64,000 bases of DNA from the NCBI RefSeq assembly GCF_040111675.1, contig NZ_CP157794.1, positions 620,001 to 684,000 on the forward strand. Direction: 5' to 3'. The position numbers and the translations under genes were made by a program. Positions 9,403 through 17,975 of the stretch are shown here, piece after piece. Position 1 is the stretch's first letter; each line of letters starts with the position of its first letter. Origin of the DNA: Salinarimonas sp. (GTDB lineage Bacteria > Pseudomonadota > Alphaproteobacteria > Rhizobiales > Beijerinckiaceae). The notes below the pieces were generated by a model. It ran no database searches and was not told the origin of the DNA. It saw nothing but the letters and a program-made list of their open reading frames with translations.

Positions 9403-10146
9403 TCACGCCTCGCCGCGCAGGGCCGCCGCGTAGGCCGCGACCGCTCCCTCGAAGCCCATCACCAGCGCGTCGGCGGTGAGCTCGTGGCCGATCGAGGCCT
9501 CCGCGAGGTGCGGGATGGCGGCGACGAGCGGGGGGATGTTCTCGAGGTTGAGGTCGTGCCCGGCATTGACGACGAGCCCGCGCTCGCGCGCCGCGAGCGC
9601 CGCCTTGGCGGCGGCGTCGAGGAGGGGCGCGTGGGCGCGCGCCTTCCAGGCCTCGGCGTAGGAGCCGGTATAGATCTCGATGCCGTGCGCGCCCGCCTCG
9701 GCGACGCGCGGCACGACCTCCGGATCGGGGTCGACGAACAGGATCACCCGCGTCTCGACACCCTTCAGCCCCTCGAGCGCGTGGGCCACGAGGTCGCGCT
9801 GGGCGGCGTCGAGGTCGAAGCCCTTGTCGGAGGTGAAGACGTCGGGGGCGTCCGGCACGAAGGTCACCTGCTCGGGGCGGATCTCGCGCACGATGGCGAG
9901 GAAGCGCTCGTCCGGATATCCTTCGAGATTGAGCTCGAAGGCCGGGCGCAGGCCCTCCATGGCGGCGGCGATCGCGGGCACGTCGGCGCGGCGCACGTGC
10001 CGCTCGTCCGGGCGCGGATGCAGCGTGATCCCCTCCGCGCCGGCGCGCCTGGCCAGCGGCACGAAGCTCACGGGATCGGGCACGCCCGTCTTCCGCGAGT
10101 TCCGCAGGAGGGCGATCTTGTTGAGGTTGACGCTGAGCCTCGCCAT
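9403..10146 (-). CDS. pdxJ: Pyridoxine 5'-phosphate synthase
   Basis: A 247-residue TIM-barrel enzyme. The N-terminus LSVNLNKIALLRNSR, the HPRPDERHVR stretch (phosphate and substrate contacts), and the C-terminal VNAGHDLNLENIP and IGHELTADAL motifs identify PdxJ, which makes pyridoxine phosphate from deoxyxylulose phosphate and 3-amino-1-hydroxyacetone phosphate. The chosen ATG at 10146 matches the family start. It is divergent from the rhodopsin gene, with 284 bp between them. Confidence 0.96.
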   Translation of the reverse strand: MARLSVNLNKIALLRNSRKTGVPDPVSFVPLARRAGAEGITLHPRPDERHVRRADVPAIAAAMEGLRPAFELNLEGYPDERFLAIVREIRPEQVTFVPDAPDVFTSDKGFDLDAAQRDLVAHALEGLKGVETRVILFVDPDPEVVPRVAEAGAHGIEIYTGSYAEAWKARAHAPLLDAAAKAALAARERGLVVNAGHDLNLENIPPLVAAIPHLAEASIGHELTADALVMGFEGAVAAYAAALRGEA

Positions 10147-10430
10147 TCGTGTTCTCCGCACGCGCCCGCGCGAACGGGCGTCGAAAGGAGGGCGACGATA
10201 GCTCGCGCGCGACGAATGTCGAGAGCGAGGAGCCCGCCGCGGCGCGACCGCGGGTCGCGGCCTTCTTTCCTGCGATCTCCCCGCCCGGGCGCAACCGACG
10301 CCGATCCTCGTTCGTTGAGGCCCGGAAATCCGAGCGCGGCCGCTGCGCGCCGTGGGCCTCGCGTCCGCGGCCGTGAGAGCGCGCGCCGAAGGCGAGCACG
10401 AGCCGACCCGGAGGTCCACCTGGAGGTCCC
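10147..10430. other. Intergenic region upstream of the rhodopsin gene
   Basis: This 284-bp gap between divergent pdxJ and the rhodopsin gene must hold both promoters, but I see no convincing -35/-10 pair on either strand. It contains a small hairpin near 10242-10258 (7-bp arms CGCGACC/GGTCGCG, 3-nt loop). A strong GGAGG ribosome site lies five bases before the rhodopsin ATG. Confidence 0.4.
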
Positions 10431-11309
10431 ATGCCCAACTTCGAAAATTACCTCGAATACGGTTACTGGCATTTCGACGTCATCCGCCACATCTTCGCGC
10501 TCACGGTCGCGGCGTTCCTGGCGGGTCTCGTCTATTTCGCCCTGACGATGAAGGACGTGGCGCCCCGCTATCGGCTCTCGAACGTCATCTCGGCGGTCGT
10601 CATGGTCTCGGCCGCGCTGGAGATATTCCAGCTCTGGCTCTTGTGGAACCGCAGCTTCGACTACGACGCCACGGCGGGTCTCTGGACCCGGAACGAGGGG
10701 ATGATCTTCTCCAACGGCTATCGCTACGCCAACTGGTCGATCGACGTGCCGATGCTGCTCACCCAGCTCCTCGTCGTGCTCGGCTTCACCGGCCGCGCAT
10801 TCTGGGACAATTGGGGCAAGTTCACCACCGCCGGCCTGCTGATGATCTGGACCGGCTATGTCGGCCAGTATTACGAGCCGGCCGTCGCGGGCTTCTCCGA
10901 CACGCAGGCGGTCGCGCCCTTCTGGATCTGGGGCGGCGTCTCGACGCTGTTCTACCTCTACATCCTCTATCTGGTGTACTCCGTCACGCACAATCCGCCG
11001 GACCGGCTCTCGCCGCAGGTCGCCACCGAGATGAACCGCATCTGGCTGCTGCTCCTGTGCGCCTGGACGCTCTATCCGCTCGCCTATCTCGTTCCCGCGG
11101 TGTGGGTGTCGGACGAGGCCGTGGTCGTGCGCCAGGTCCTGTTCACGACGGCGGACATCACCTCGAAGCTCGTCTTCGGCATCATGCTCTCGCGCGCCGC
11201 GCGCCACCGCTCCATCGAGGAGGGCTACGGTCCCTCGCTCGCGGTCCAGGGAGAGATTTATCCGGATCGGATCGAGCGCCCGCACCGTGCGCACGAGCCG
11301 GCCGAGTGA
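10431..11309 (+). CDS. Microbial rhodopsin, NDQ type (predicted light-driven sodium pump)
   Basis: A 292-residue seven-helix retinal protein. Helix C reads RYANWSIDVPMLLTQ (98-112), placing Asn101, Asp105 and Gln112 where bacteriorhodopsin has Asp85, Thr89 and Asp96. This NDQ triad defines the KR2-type sodium-pumping rhodopsins. The retinal Schiff-base lysine is Lys246 in ADITSK (241-246), with Asp242 four residues before it as in KR2. NEGMIFSNGYRY before helix C also resembles the NDQ family. It should expel Na+ (or H+ when Na+ is scarce) in light; selectivity is inferred from residues, not shown. GGAGG precedes the ATG. The crtY and blh genes for the chromophore follow immediately, suggesting one operon. 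The charged C-terminal tail is cytoplasmic. Confidence 0.93.
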   Translation: MPNFENYLEYGYWHFDVIRHIFALTVAAFLAGLVYFALTMKDVAPRYRLSNVISAVVMVSAALEIFQLWLLWNRSFDYDATAGLWTRNEGMIFSNGYRYANWSIDVPMLLTQLLVVLGFTGRAFWDNWGKFTTAGLLMIWTGYVGQYYEPAVAGFSDTQAVAPFWIWGGVSTLFYLYILYLVYSVTHNPPDRLSPQVATEMNRIWLLLLCAWTLYPLAYLVPAVWVSDEAVVVRQVLFTTADITSKLVFGIMLSRAARHRSIEEGYGPSLAVQGEIYPDRIERPHRAHEPAE

Positions 11310-11328
11310 CGCCGGGAGCGATCCGCTC

Positions 11329-12537
11329 ATGGTCTCTTTCTCGCGCCCCGACGCCGACCTGATCGTTCTCGGCGGGGGCTGCGCCGGCCTGAGCCTGGCG
11401 CAGCGCCTCGCCGAGGCGGGTTCCTCCGCCCCGCGCGTCTGCGTCCTGGAGGCGCGCGGGTCCTATCGCGACGACCGCACCTGGTGCTTCTGGCGCACGC
11501 GCCCGCACCGCCACGACGGCATCGTCGCCCACGCCTGGCCGCGGGTGCGCGTCGCCACCGCCGACGGGCGCGGGAGCGTCGCGCAGACGCCGGGCGCGCC
11601 CTACCAGATGATCCGCGGCGCCGATTTCTACGCCGCCGCGCAGGAGGCCATCGCGGCCGCGCCGCGATCCGAGCTCGCGCTCGGCGCGGAGGTCGGCGCG
11701 GTGGCGCGCCGGCCGGACGGGCTTTGGCGCGTCGAGACGGCGGAGGGCGCGCTGACCGCCCGGGCCGTCGTCGACACGCGCCCCGACCGTCGCCCCGCGC
11801 CGGGCGGCGCGCGGCTCTGGCAGAGCTTCCACGGCCGGGAGATCCGGGTGGAGGCGCCTGTCTTCGACACCTCCACCGTCGAGCTGATGCGCTTCTCGCG
11901 CCCGCGGCCGGACCGCGTCGCCTTCACCTACGTCCTGCCGCTCGCGCCCGACCGGGCGCTCGTCGAGGCCACTGCCTTCGCGGCGGACCCGCTGCCGCCG
12001 CCCGCGCTCTTCGGCGATCTCGAGCGCGCCATCGCCGAGGCGAGCGGCGGGCGCGGCGGCGCGACCCTGCGCGAGGAGCACGGGGTTCTGCCGATGAGCC
12101 TCGTCGGTCCGCCGCCGCCGGCGCCCGAGGGGCCCGGCTACGTCCGCGCCGGGCTGATGGCCGGCGGCGCGCGGCCCTCCTCGGGCTACGCCTTCCGCCG
12201 CATCCAGGCCTGGGCCGATTCCTGCGCCGCCACCGTGCTCGCGGGCGGCGCGCCGATCCCGGCCGCGCCGGACAGGCGTCTCCTCGCCTTCATGGACCGG
12301 CTCTTCGTCGAGGTGCTCGCCGCCGATCCGGCGCGGGGGCCGGACCTGTTCGCGGCGCTGTTCCGCCGCACGCCGCCGCTGCGCCTCGTGCGCTTCATGA
12401 GCGACGAGCCCTCCCTCCTCGACGCCGCCGCCATGGCCGCCGCGCTGCCGCCCATGCCCTTCCTGCGCGCCCTCGCCGGTCTCGAGCCGCGCCCCGCGCC
12501 GGATCTCGCCGAGAGCGCCTTCGGGGAGGCCGCGTGA
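11329..12537 (+). CDS. crtY: Lycopene beta-cyclase
   Basis: A 402-residue CrtY-type flavoprotein that cyclises lycopene to beta-carotene. The N-terminal dinucleotide fold is DLIVLGGGCAGLSLAQRLA (from residue 8), followed by the family-specific DDRTWCFWR. Further elements are YQMIRGADFYA, FHGREIRVEAPVFD, FTYVLPLAPDRALVEAT, EEHGVLPM and the GGARPSSGYAFRRIQ motif. The start at 11329 is preferred over an in-frame ATG 14 codons upstream because GGGAG lies just before it and the upstream codons overlap the rhodopsin 3' end. It sits between the rhodopsin and blh genes and supplies beta-carotene for retinal. No phytoene synthase or desaturase gene is in this window. Confidence 0.93.
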   Translation: MVSFSRPDADLIVLGGGCAGLSLAQRLAEAGSSAPRVCVLEARGSYRDDRTWCFWRTRPHRHDGIVAHAWPRVRVATADGRGSVAQTPGAPYQMIRGADFYAAAQEAIAAAPRSELALGAEVGAVARRPDGLWRVETAEGALTARAVVDTRPDRRPAPGGARLWQSFHGREIRVEAPVFDTSTVELMRFSRPRPDRVAFTYVLPLAPDRALVEATAFAADPLPPPALFGDLERAIAEASGGRGGATLREEHGVLPMSLVGPPPPAPEGPGYVRAGLMAGGARPSSGYAFRRIQAWADSCAATVLAGGAPIPAAPDRRLLAFMDRLFVEVLAADPARGPDLFAALFRRTPPLRLVRFMSDEPSLLDAAAMAAALPPMPFLRALAGLEPRPAPDLAESAFGEAA

Positions 12538-13463
12538 TGAAGGCCGAGCGCGCCATCGCCGCCCAGGGCCTCGCCTATTCCGCGCTCGCGCTGGCGCTCG
12601 GCTTCTCGGCGGCGAGCCTGCCGGCGCTGCCGCCGACGACGGAGATCGTGCTCGTCGCCGCGCTCGTTCTGGTGCTCGGCGTGCCGCACGGCGCCTTCGA
12701 CACGCTCTACGCTCGCCGGCTGCTCGGCCTCTCGGGCTGGCGGGGCTGGAGCCTGTTCGGGCTGGTCTACTGGGCCGCCGCGGCTCTCGTCGTCGCCGCC
12801 TGGGCGCTCGCGCCGACGCTCTTCCTCGCGGGCTTCCTCCTCGCCTCGCTGGCCCATTTCTCCGGCGACCCCGAGGGCCGCGCGGCTCCCTTCACCCGCA
12901 TCGCCATGGGCGGCGCGCCGATCGTGCTGCCGACGCTTCTCCACGAGGCGGAGGTGGCGCGGCTCTTCGGCCTGCTGGTCGGCGCGGAGCCCGCACGCGT
13001 CGTCGCCGACGCCCTCGCGGCGGGCGCCTGGCCCTTCGTGCTCCTGGTGGCCTTGGGCGTCGTGTGGGAGACGCATCGCGACCGCGGGCGCACCGCGCTC
13101 GAGCTCGGCGCGACGGCGACCGTCGCGATCCTGGCGCCGCCGCTCCTCGCCTTCGCCGCCTATTTCTGCCTGATGCATTCGGCCCGCCACATCCTGCGCA
13201 CCGCCCGCGCCGCGCGGACCACGTCTGCCGCGGCGCTCGCGGCCATCGCGGCCGCGCCGATGCTCGGCACGCTGGCGCTCGCCGGCGCGGCCTGGCTCTT
13301 CCTCGCCGACGTCGCGCTGGACGCGCGGGTGATGCAGGTGCTGTTCGTCGGGCTCGCGGCGCTCACCGCGCCGCACATGGCCCTCGTCGAGCAGGCCCGC
13401 CTGCGCGGCTGGGCGCTCTCAGAGGAGCCGGCGGGGGAGGGGCGACCCGAGCCCGCGGAGTGA
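12537..13463 (+). CDS. blh: Brp/Blh-family beta-carotene 15,15'-dioxygenase
   Basis: A 308-residue hydrophobic protein with about six to eight membrane helices. Four histidines typical of the Brp/Blh iron site are in place: His51 in GVPHGAFD, His107 in SLAHFSGD, and His214 and His218 in CLMHSARH; PHMALVEQARLR near the C-terminus is also family-typical. The enzyme splits beta-carotene into two retinals. Its ATG overlaps the crtY stop (TGATGA), so the two are translationally coupled and retinal production is tied to expression of the upstream rhodopsin. Confidence 0.93.
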   Translation: MKAERAIAAQGLAYSALALALGFSAASLPALPPTTEIVLVAALVLVLGVPHGAFDTLYARRLLGLSGWRGWSLFGLVYWAAAALVVAAWALAPTLFLAGFLLASLAHFSGDPEGRAAPFTRIAMGGAPIVLPTLLHEAEVARLFGLLVGAEPARVVADALAAGAWPFVLLVALGVVWETHRDRGRTALELGATATVAILAPPLLAFAAYFCLMHSARHILRTARAARTTSAAALAAIAAAPMLGTLALAGAAWLFLADVALDARVMQVLFVGLAALTAPHMALVEQARLRGWALSEEPAGEGRPEPAE

Positions 13464-13552
13464 TCCCGGCGCCCACCGTGTCTTTCCCGACCTAGCGGCG
13501 TCCCTCGCCGCGTGGCATCTGCGCCGCGTCGCCGATTGCCGAGGACCGGTTC

Positions 13553-14041
13553 ATGAACAGCCCCGCGGACGCCCCCGCGCCCGTCAGCCTGCGGGACGTG
13601 ACCCGCGAGAACTTCCAGACGCTCGTCATGCTGAAAGGGGTGCCGGGCGACGGCTATCCGCCCCTGTTCGAGCCGAGCGTCGCCTCCATCGCCTTCTCCA
13701 TCACCCAGGCCTATGCCGAGCCCGAATGGCGGCCGCGGGCCGTGTATGCCGGGGAGGCCCCCGTCGGCTTCGGCATGTGGGGCCTGGACCGCGAGCTCGA
13801 CGCGCCCTTCGTCACGCGCCTCCTCATCGACCACCGCCGCCAGCGCCTCGGCTACGGGCGGCGCGCCATGGCGCTGATGCTGGAGGAGATCGCGGCGACC
13901 GGCGCGCGCGAGGCCTATGTCAGCATCGTCGAGGGCAACGGGACGGCCGAGGCGCTCTACCGCTCGCTCGGCTTCTCGCGGACCGGGCGCACGGTCGGCT
14001 TCGGCGCGCACCAGGAACCTTTGCTGCATCTGGCCTTCTGA
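13553..14041 (+). CDS. GNAT-family N-acetyltransferase
   Basis: A 162-residue acetyltransferase. The acetyl-CoA pyrophosphate loop appears as RQRLGYGRRAM (near residue 101), preceded by the VTRLLIDHRR strand and followed by VSIVEGNGTAEALYRSLGF, the usual C-terminal motif B. The substrate is unknown. It lies 89 bp after blh on the same strand, so it could be read through from the rhodopsin cassette, but nothing in the sequence links it to carotenoid or retinal chemistry. Confidence 0.85.
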   Translation: MNSPADAPAPVSLRDVTRENFQTLVMLKGVPGDGYPPLFEPSVASIAFSITQAYAEPEWRPRAVYAGEAPVGFGMWGLDRELDAPFVTRLLIDHRRQRLGYGRRAMALMLEEIAATGAREAYVSIVEGNGTAEALYRSLGFSRTGRTVGFGAHQEPLLHLAF

Positions 14042-14151
14042 GCCGCGGGGCATGTTCCGCGACCTCGCGGAACCCGCAACCCTCCTTCGCATTCGTTCGG
14101 GCGCGGCGCGCGACGCCGCTCTCCCCTTCACGACAGCGAAAGAGGACGACC

Positions 14152-14808
14152 ATGCCCATTCGCACCTCCCTCGCGAGCGCGCTGCCGCTCGCGGCGCTCC
14201 TGCTCGCCGGCCCGGCCGCGGCGCAGGACCAGATGCAGATGCTCGGCGAGGACCAGGTCCGCGACTTCCTGAGCGGCCTCTCCGAGGACGTCCGCCAGGC
14301 GGTCGAGACCCGCGACGCGCAGCAGATCCGGCAATGGACCCAGGAGACCATCGCCGACGGCGCGGTCTTCATGGTGTCGAGCGAGGTCTATCGCGACGAC
14401 GAGCGCACCGCCTTCTCCGTGGCCAATCTCGACAAGGAGGACCTGCTCGCGCTCCAGGGCTTCGGCCTCTCCTCGATGATGGACCAGGGCGGCCCGCAGC
14501 TGCAGGACGTCTCCTGGGAGATCGAGGTCGAGGAGGTCAGGCCGATCGGCCCCAACGCCGCGACCGTGGCGACGCGCATCACCGAGAGCGCGACGATCGC
14601 CGCGCCGGACGGCCAGGCGATGGCGCAGGCGGGCGAGACGCAGGCCGGCCAGGCGCAGGACGTGCAGGCGACGGGCGCGATCCGGGGCGCGCGCTTCGAA
14701 TCCACCTCCGACTGCCACCACCTGATCCAGCGCGCGCCGGACGGCGAGAGGCTGCAGATCGGCATGACCACCTGCCAGTCCCGCATCGACATGATGCTGC
14801 GGCAGTGA
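14152..14808 (+). CDS. Uncharacterised secreted protein
   Basis: A 218-residue protein with a clear N-terminal signal peptide (residues 1-24, ending GPAAAQ) and a soluble, acidic, glutamine-rich body. Two cysteines near the C-terminus (in STSDCHH and MTTCQSR) could form a periplasmic disulfide. I do not recognise the family. Weak features are an alpha-helical first half and a beta-rich second half, with a Gln/Ala-rich insertion near residues 145-172. It is 110 bp downstream of the GNAT gene and convergent with a small membrane-protein gene. A function cannot be assigned. Confidence 0.75.
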   Translation: MPIRTSLASALPLAALLLAGPAAAQDQMQMLGEDQVRDFLSGLSEDVRQAVETRDAQQIRQWTQETIADGAVFMVSSEVYRDDERTAFSVANLDKEDLLALQGFGLSSMMDQGGPQLQDVSWEIEVEEVRPIGPNAATVATRITESATIAAPDGQAMAQAGETQAGQAQDVQATGAIRGARFESTSDCHHLIQRAPDGERLQIGMTTCQSRIDMMLRQ

Positions 14809-14845
14809 CCCGCCGCGGGGGCGCGTTCCCCGCGAGCGCGCCTCC

Positions 14846-15064
14846 TCACCCGGCGACGCCGAGGATCGCGCCGATCAGCGCGATCAGGACGAAGGCGATC
14901 AGGCCGCCGAAGAACAGGGCCCGGCGCGTGGGCGTGTTGAGGATGATCTCGCCCTGGCGCGCCCGCTCGGCCGAATACTCCCGCGGCCGATCGGGGCGGG
15001 GCGTCTCGTCGCGGGCCTCGTCGCGGGTCTCGTCGTTCGTCTGGTCGTCGCGCGGCGTCGTCAT
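14846..15064 (-). CDS. Small single-pass membrane protein
   Basis: A 72-residue protein: a charged N-terminal half with many Asp/Glu/Arg, an RARQGEIILNTPTRRALFF stretch, and a hydrophobic C-terminal helix (GGLIAFVLIALIGAILGVAG) that should span the membrane. The start at 15064 is chosen over an ATG 11 codons upstream because of the GAGG just ahead. ORFs of this kind (RQG-ILNTP-RR followed by a helix) occur in other Rhizobiales as hypothetical proteins, as far as I recall. It lies 60 bp after the response-regulator gene on the same strand. Function unknown. Confidence 0.7.
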   Translation of the reverse strand: MTTPRDDQTNDETRDEARDETPRPDRPREYSAERARQGEIILNTPTRRALFFGGLIAFVLIALIGAILGVAG

Positions 15065-15124
15065 CGGCGGCCTCGATCCTTTCGGTTTCGAGGCCAACGG
15101 CCGCGCCGGGCGCCGGGTTTCGGA

Positions 15125-16489
<1,365 letters not shown>

Positions 16490-16499
16490 TGGTGCACCT

Positions 16500-16735
16500 T
16501 CGGGCTGGCGGATGCGGAGCCGCGGAGCGGCGTAGTATTCGCCAGCCCGAGCGCCTGCCGCGACGGCCGGCGTCGCTTGCCCTTCGAGGGCCCGTATGAG
16601 ACCCGCCGCGCGGCAGGTGCCGGGAGGACCGGACGGACCACGGGGTGTAGCGCCTGAGCCTGCCAGCCGGAGCGCCTTCCAATGAGCGATCCGCACGACC
16701 TCCCGGCTCGGGTGAGGGTACACCGAACCGGGAGA
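16500..16735 (+). ncRNA. Candidate bridge RNA region of the IS110-family element
   Basis: The non-coding left end holds strong nested inverted repeats. A perfect 10-bp stem pairs 16501-16510 with 16540-16549 and encloses a 5-bp hairpin (16519-16523 with 16527-16531). A second stem of 7 bp, a mismatch and 4 bp pairs 16700-16711 with 16723-16734 and ends ten bases before the transposase ATG, covering its ribosome site. IS110-group elements encode a structured bridge RNA in this position. Exact ends and loops specifying target and donor DNA were not worked out. Confidence 0.45.
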
Positions 16736-16743
16736 CGTCGCCT

Positions 16744-17949
16744 ATGCCTTTCACTGTTGGTTTCGACTGGGGCGGCGCGGGCCATGCGGCCTGCGTCCTC
16801 GACGAGACGGGTGCGGTCCGCGCACGCCTCGACGTCCCGCACACCGCCGCCGGCCTCGCCAAGCTCGTGGCCGCGCTCGCGCGCATCGCGCCCGTCGGCG
16901 AGATGCCGGTGGCGATCGAGCGCCCGTCCGGCCTCGTCGTCGACACGCTCGTCGCCGCCGGCCATCCGGTCGTGCCGATCCACCCGAACGTCGTGAAGGC
17001 CTGCCGTCCGCGCTATCGCGCCGCCGGCGGCAAGTCCGATACGGGTGACGCCTACATGCTCGCCGATATCCTGCGCACCGACGGGCATCGCTTCGCCCCG
17101 CTGCGCCAGGCCTCCGACGCGGTCAAGGCGCTGCGCGCCCTCGTGCGCGGGCGCGACGACCTCGTCGCCACGCGCGTCGGCCTCGCAAACCAGCTGCGCA
17201 GCCTGCTCGAAAGCTTCTGGCCGGGCGCCGCCGCGATCTTCGCCGACGTCGACAGCCCCGTCGCCCTCGCCTTCCTCGCCCGCTACCCCACGCCCGAGAG
17301 CGCCGCACGACTCGGCGAGAAGCGCATGGCCGCCTTCATGGCCCAGGCCCGCTACAGCGGCCGCCGCAGCGCCGCCGAGCTCCTCGCCCGCCTGCGCGCC
17401 GCGCCGATCGGCCTCGCCGGCCGGGACGAGAGCGAGGCCAAGGGCGAGATCGTGCGCGCCCTCGTCGTCGCCCTCGAGCGCATCGTCGCCGCGATCCGCG
17501 ACCTCACCGCCCGCATCGAGCACGACGTCGCCGAGCTGCCCGACGGCCGCATCGTCATGTCCTTCCCGCGCGCCGGCCGCATCAACGCCGCCCAGATCCT
17601 CGCCGAGATCGGCGACGACCGCGCGCGCTTCCAGACCGCAGACCAGCTCGCCGCGGAGGCCGGCGTCTGCCCCGTCACCCACGCCTCCGGAAAAAGCAGG
17701 GGCGTCGTCTTCCGATGGGCCTGCAATCACCGTCTGCGCGCCGCCCTCACCTGCTTCGCCGACAACTCCCGCCATGCCTCCCCCTGGGCCGCCGACGTCT
17801 ACATGCGGGCCAGGCAGCGCGGATGCAGTCACCCCCACGCCGTCCGTATCCTGGCACGCGCCTGGATCCGCATCCTCTGGCATGCCTGGCGAGATCGAGC
17901 CGAATACGAACCCGCACGCCATCTCGCCGCGCAAAAATGCGCCGCGTAG
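16744..17949 (+). CDS. IS110-family transposase (DEDD recombinase)
   Basis: A 401-residue transposase. The N-terminal RuvC-like DEDD domain shows Asp8 in VGFDWGG, the glutamate in VAIERPSG (about residue 59) and the aspartates in KSDTGDAYMLAD (about 98-106). The C-terminal Transposase_20 region contains FPRAGRINAAQILAEIGD and the catalytic serine region THASGKSRG. The gene is intact and of full length, so the element may be active. GGGAG lies about nine bases ahead of the ATG, partly inside a stem-loop that could limit translation. It runs antisense to the kinase/regulator pair it separates. Confidence 0.93.
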   Translation: MPFTVGFDWGGAGHAACVLDETGAVRARLDVPHTAAGLAKLVAALARIAPVGEMPVAIERPSGLVVDTLVAAGHPVVPIHPNVVKACRPRYRAAGGKSDTGDAYMLADILRTDGHRFAPLRQASDAVKALRALVRGRDDLVATRVGLANQLRSLLESFWPGAAAIFADVDSPVALAFLARYPTPESAARLGEKRMAAFMAQARYSGRRSAAELLARLRAAPIGLAGRDESEAKGEIVRALVVALERIVAAIRDLTARIEHDVAELPDGRIVMSFPRAGRINAAQILAEIGDDRARFQTADQLAAEAGVCPVTHASGKSRGVVFRWACNHRLRAALTCFADNSRHASPWAADVYMRARQRGCSHPHAVRILARAWIRILWHAWRDRAEYEPARHLAAQKCAA

Positions 17950-17975
17950 AAAAACAGAGGTGGACACGGGGTGTC

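Larger units (their letters stand above)
16490..17974 (+). mobile_element. IS110-family insertion sequence
   Basis: A DEDD-recombinase gene flanked by non-coding ends and bounded by a 5-bp direct repeat CTCAT (16485-16489 and 17975-17979). Deleting 16490-17979 joins the left and right flanks so that the kinase TGA and regulator ATG overlap as ATGA, the usual arrangement for such gene pairs, which supports these boundaries. There are no terminal inverted repeats, as expected for IS110. The 254-bp left end upstream of the gene is long and highly structured, as in elements that encode a bridge RNA; the right end after the stop is only 25 bp. Orientation is opposite to the surrounding genes. Confidence 0.8.

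Noticed and set aside
10431..11309. Proton-pumping (proteorhodopsin/xanthorhodopsin) assignment
   Set aside because: The proton-acceptor aspartate position is Asn101 and the third motif position is Gln112; the triad is NDQ, not DTE or DTD.
16639..17974. 10-bp direct repeat CACGGGGTGT (16639-16648, 17965-17974) as ends of the IS110 element
   Set aside because: Using the CTCAT repeats as boundaries instead restores the overlapping kinase/regulator junction; the 10-bp repeat probably lies inside the element.
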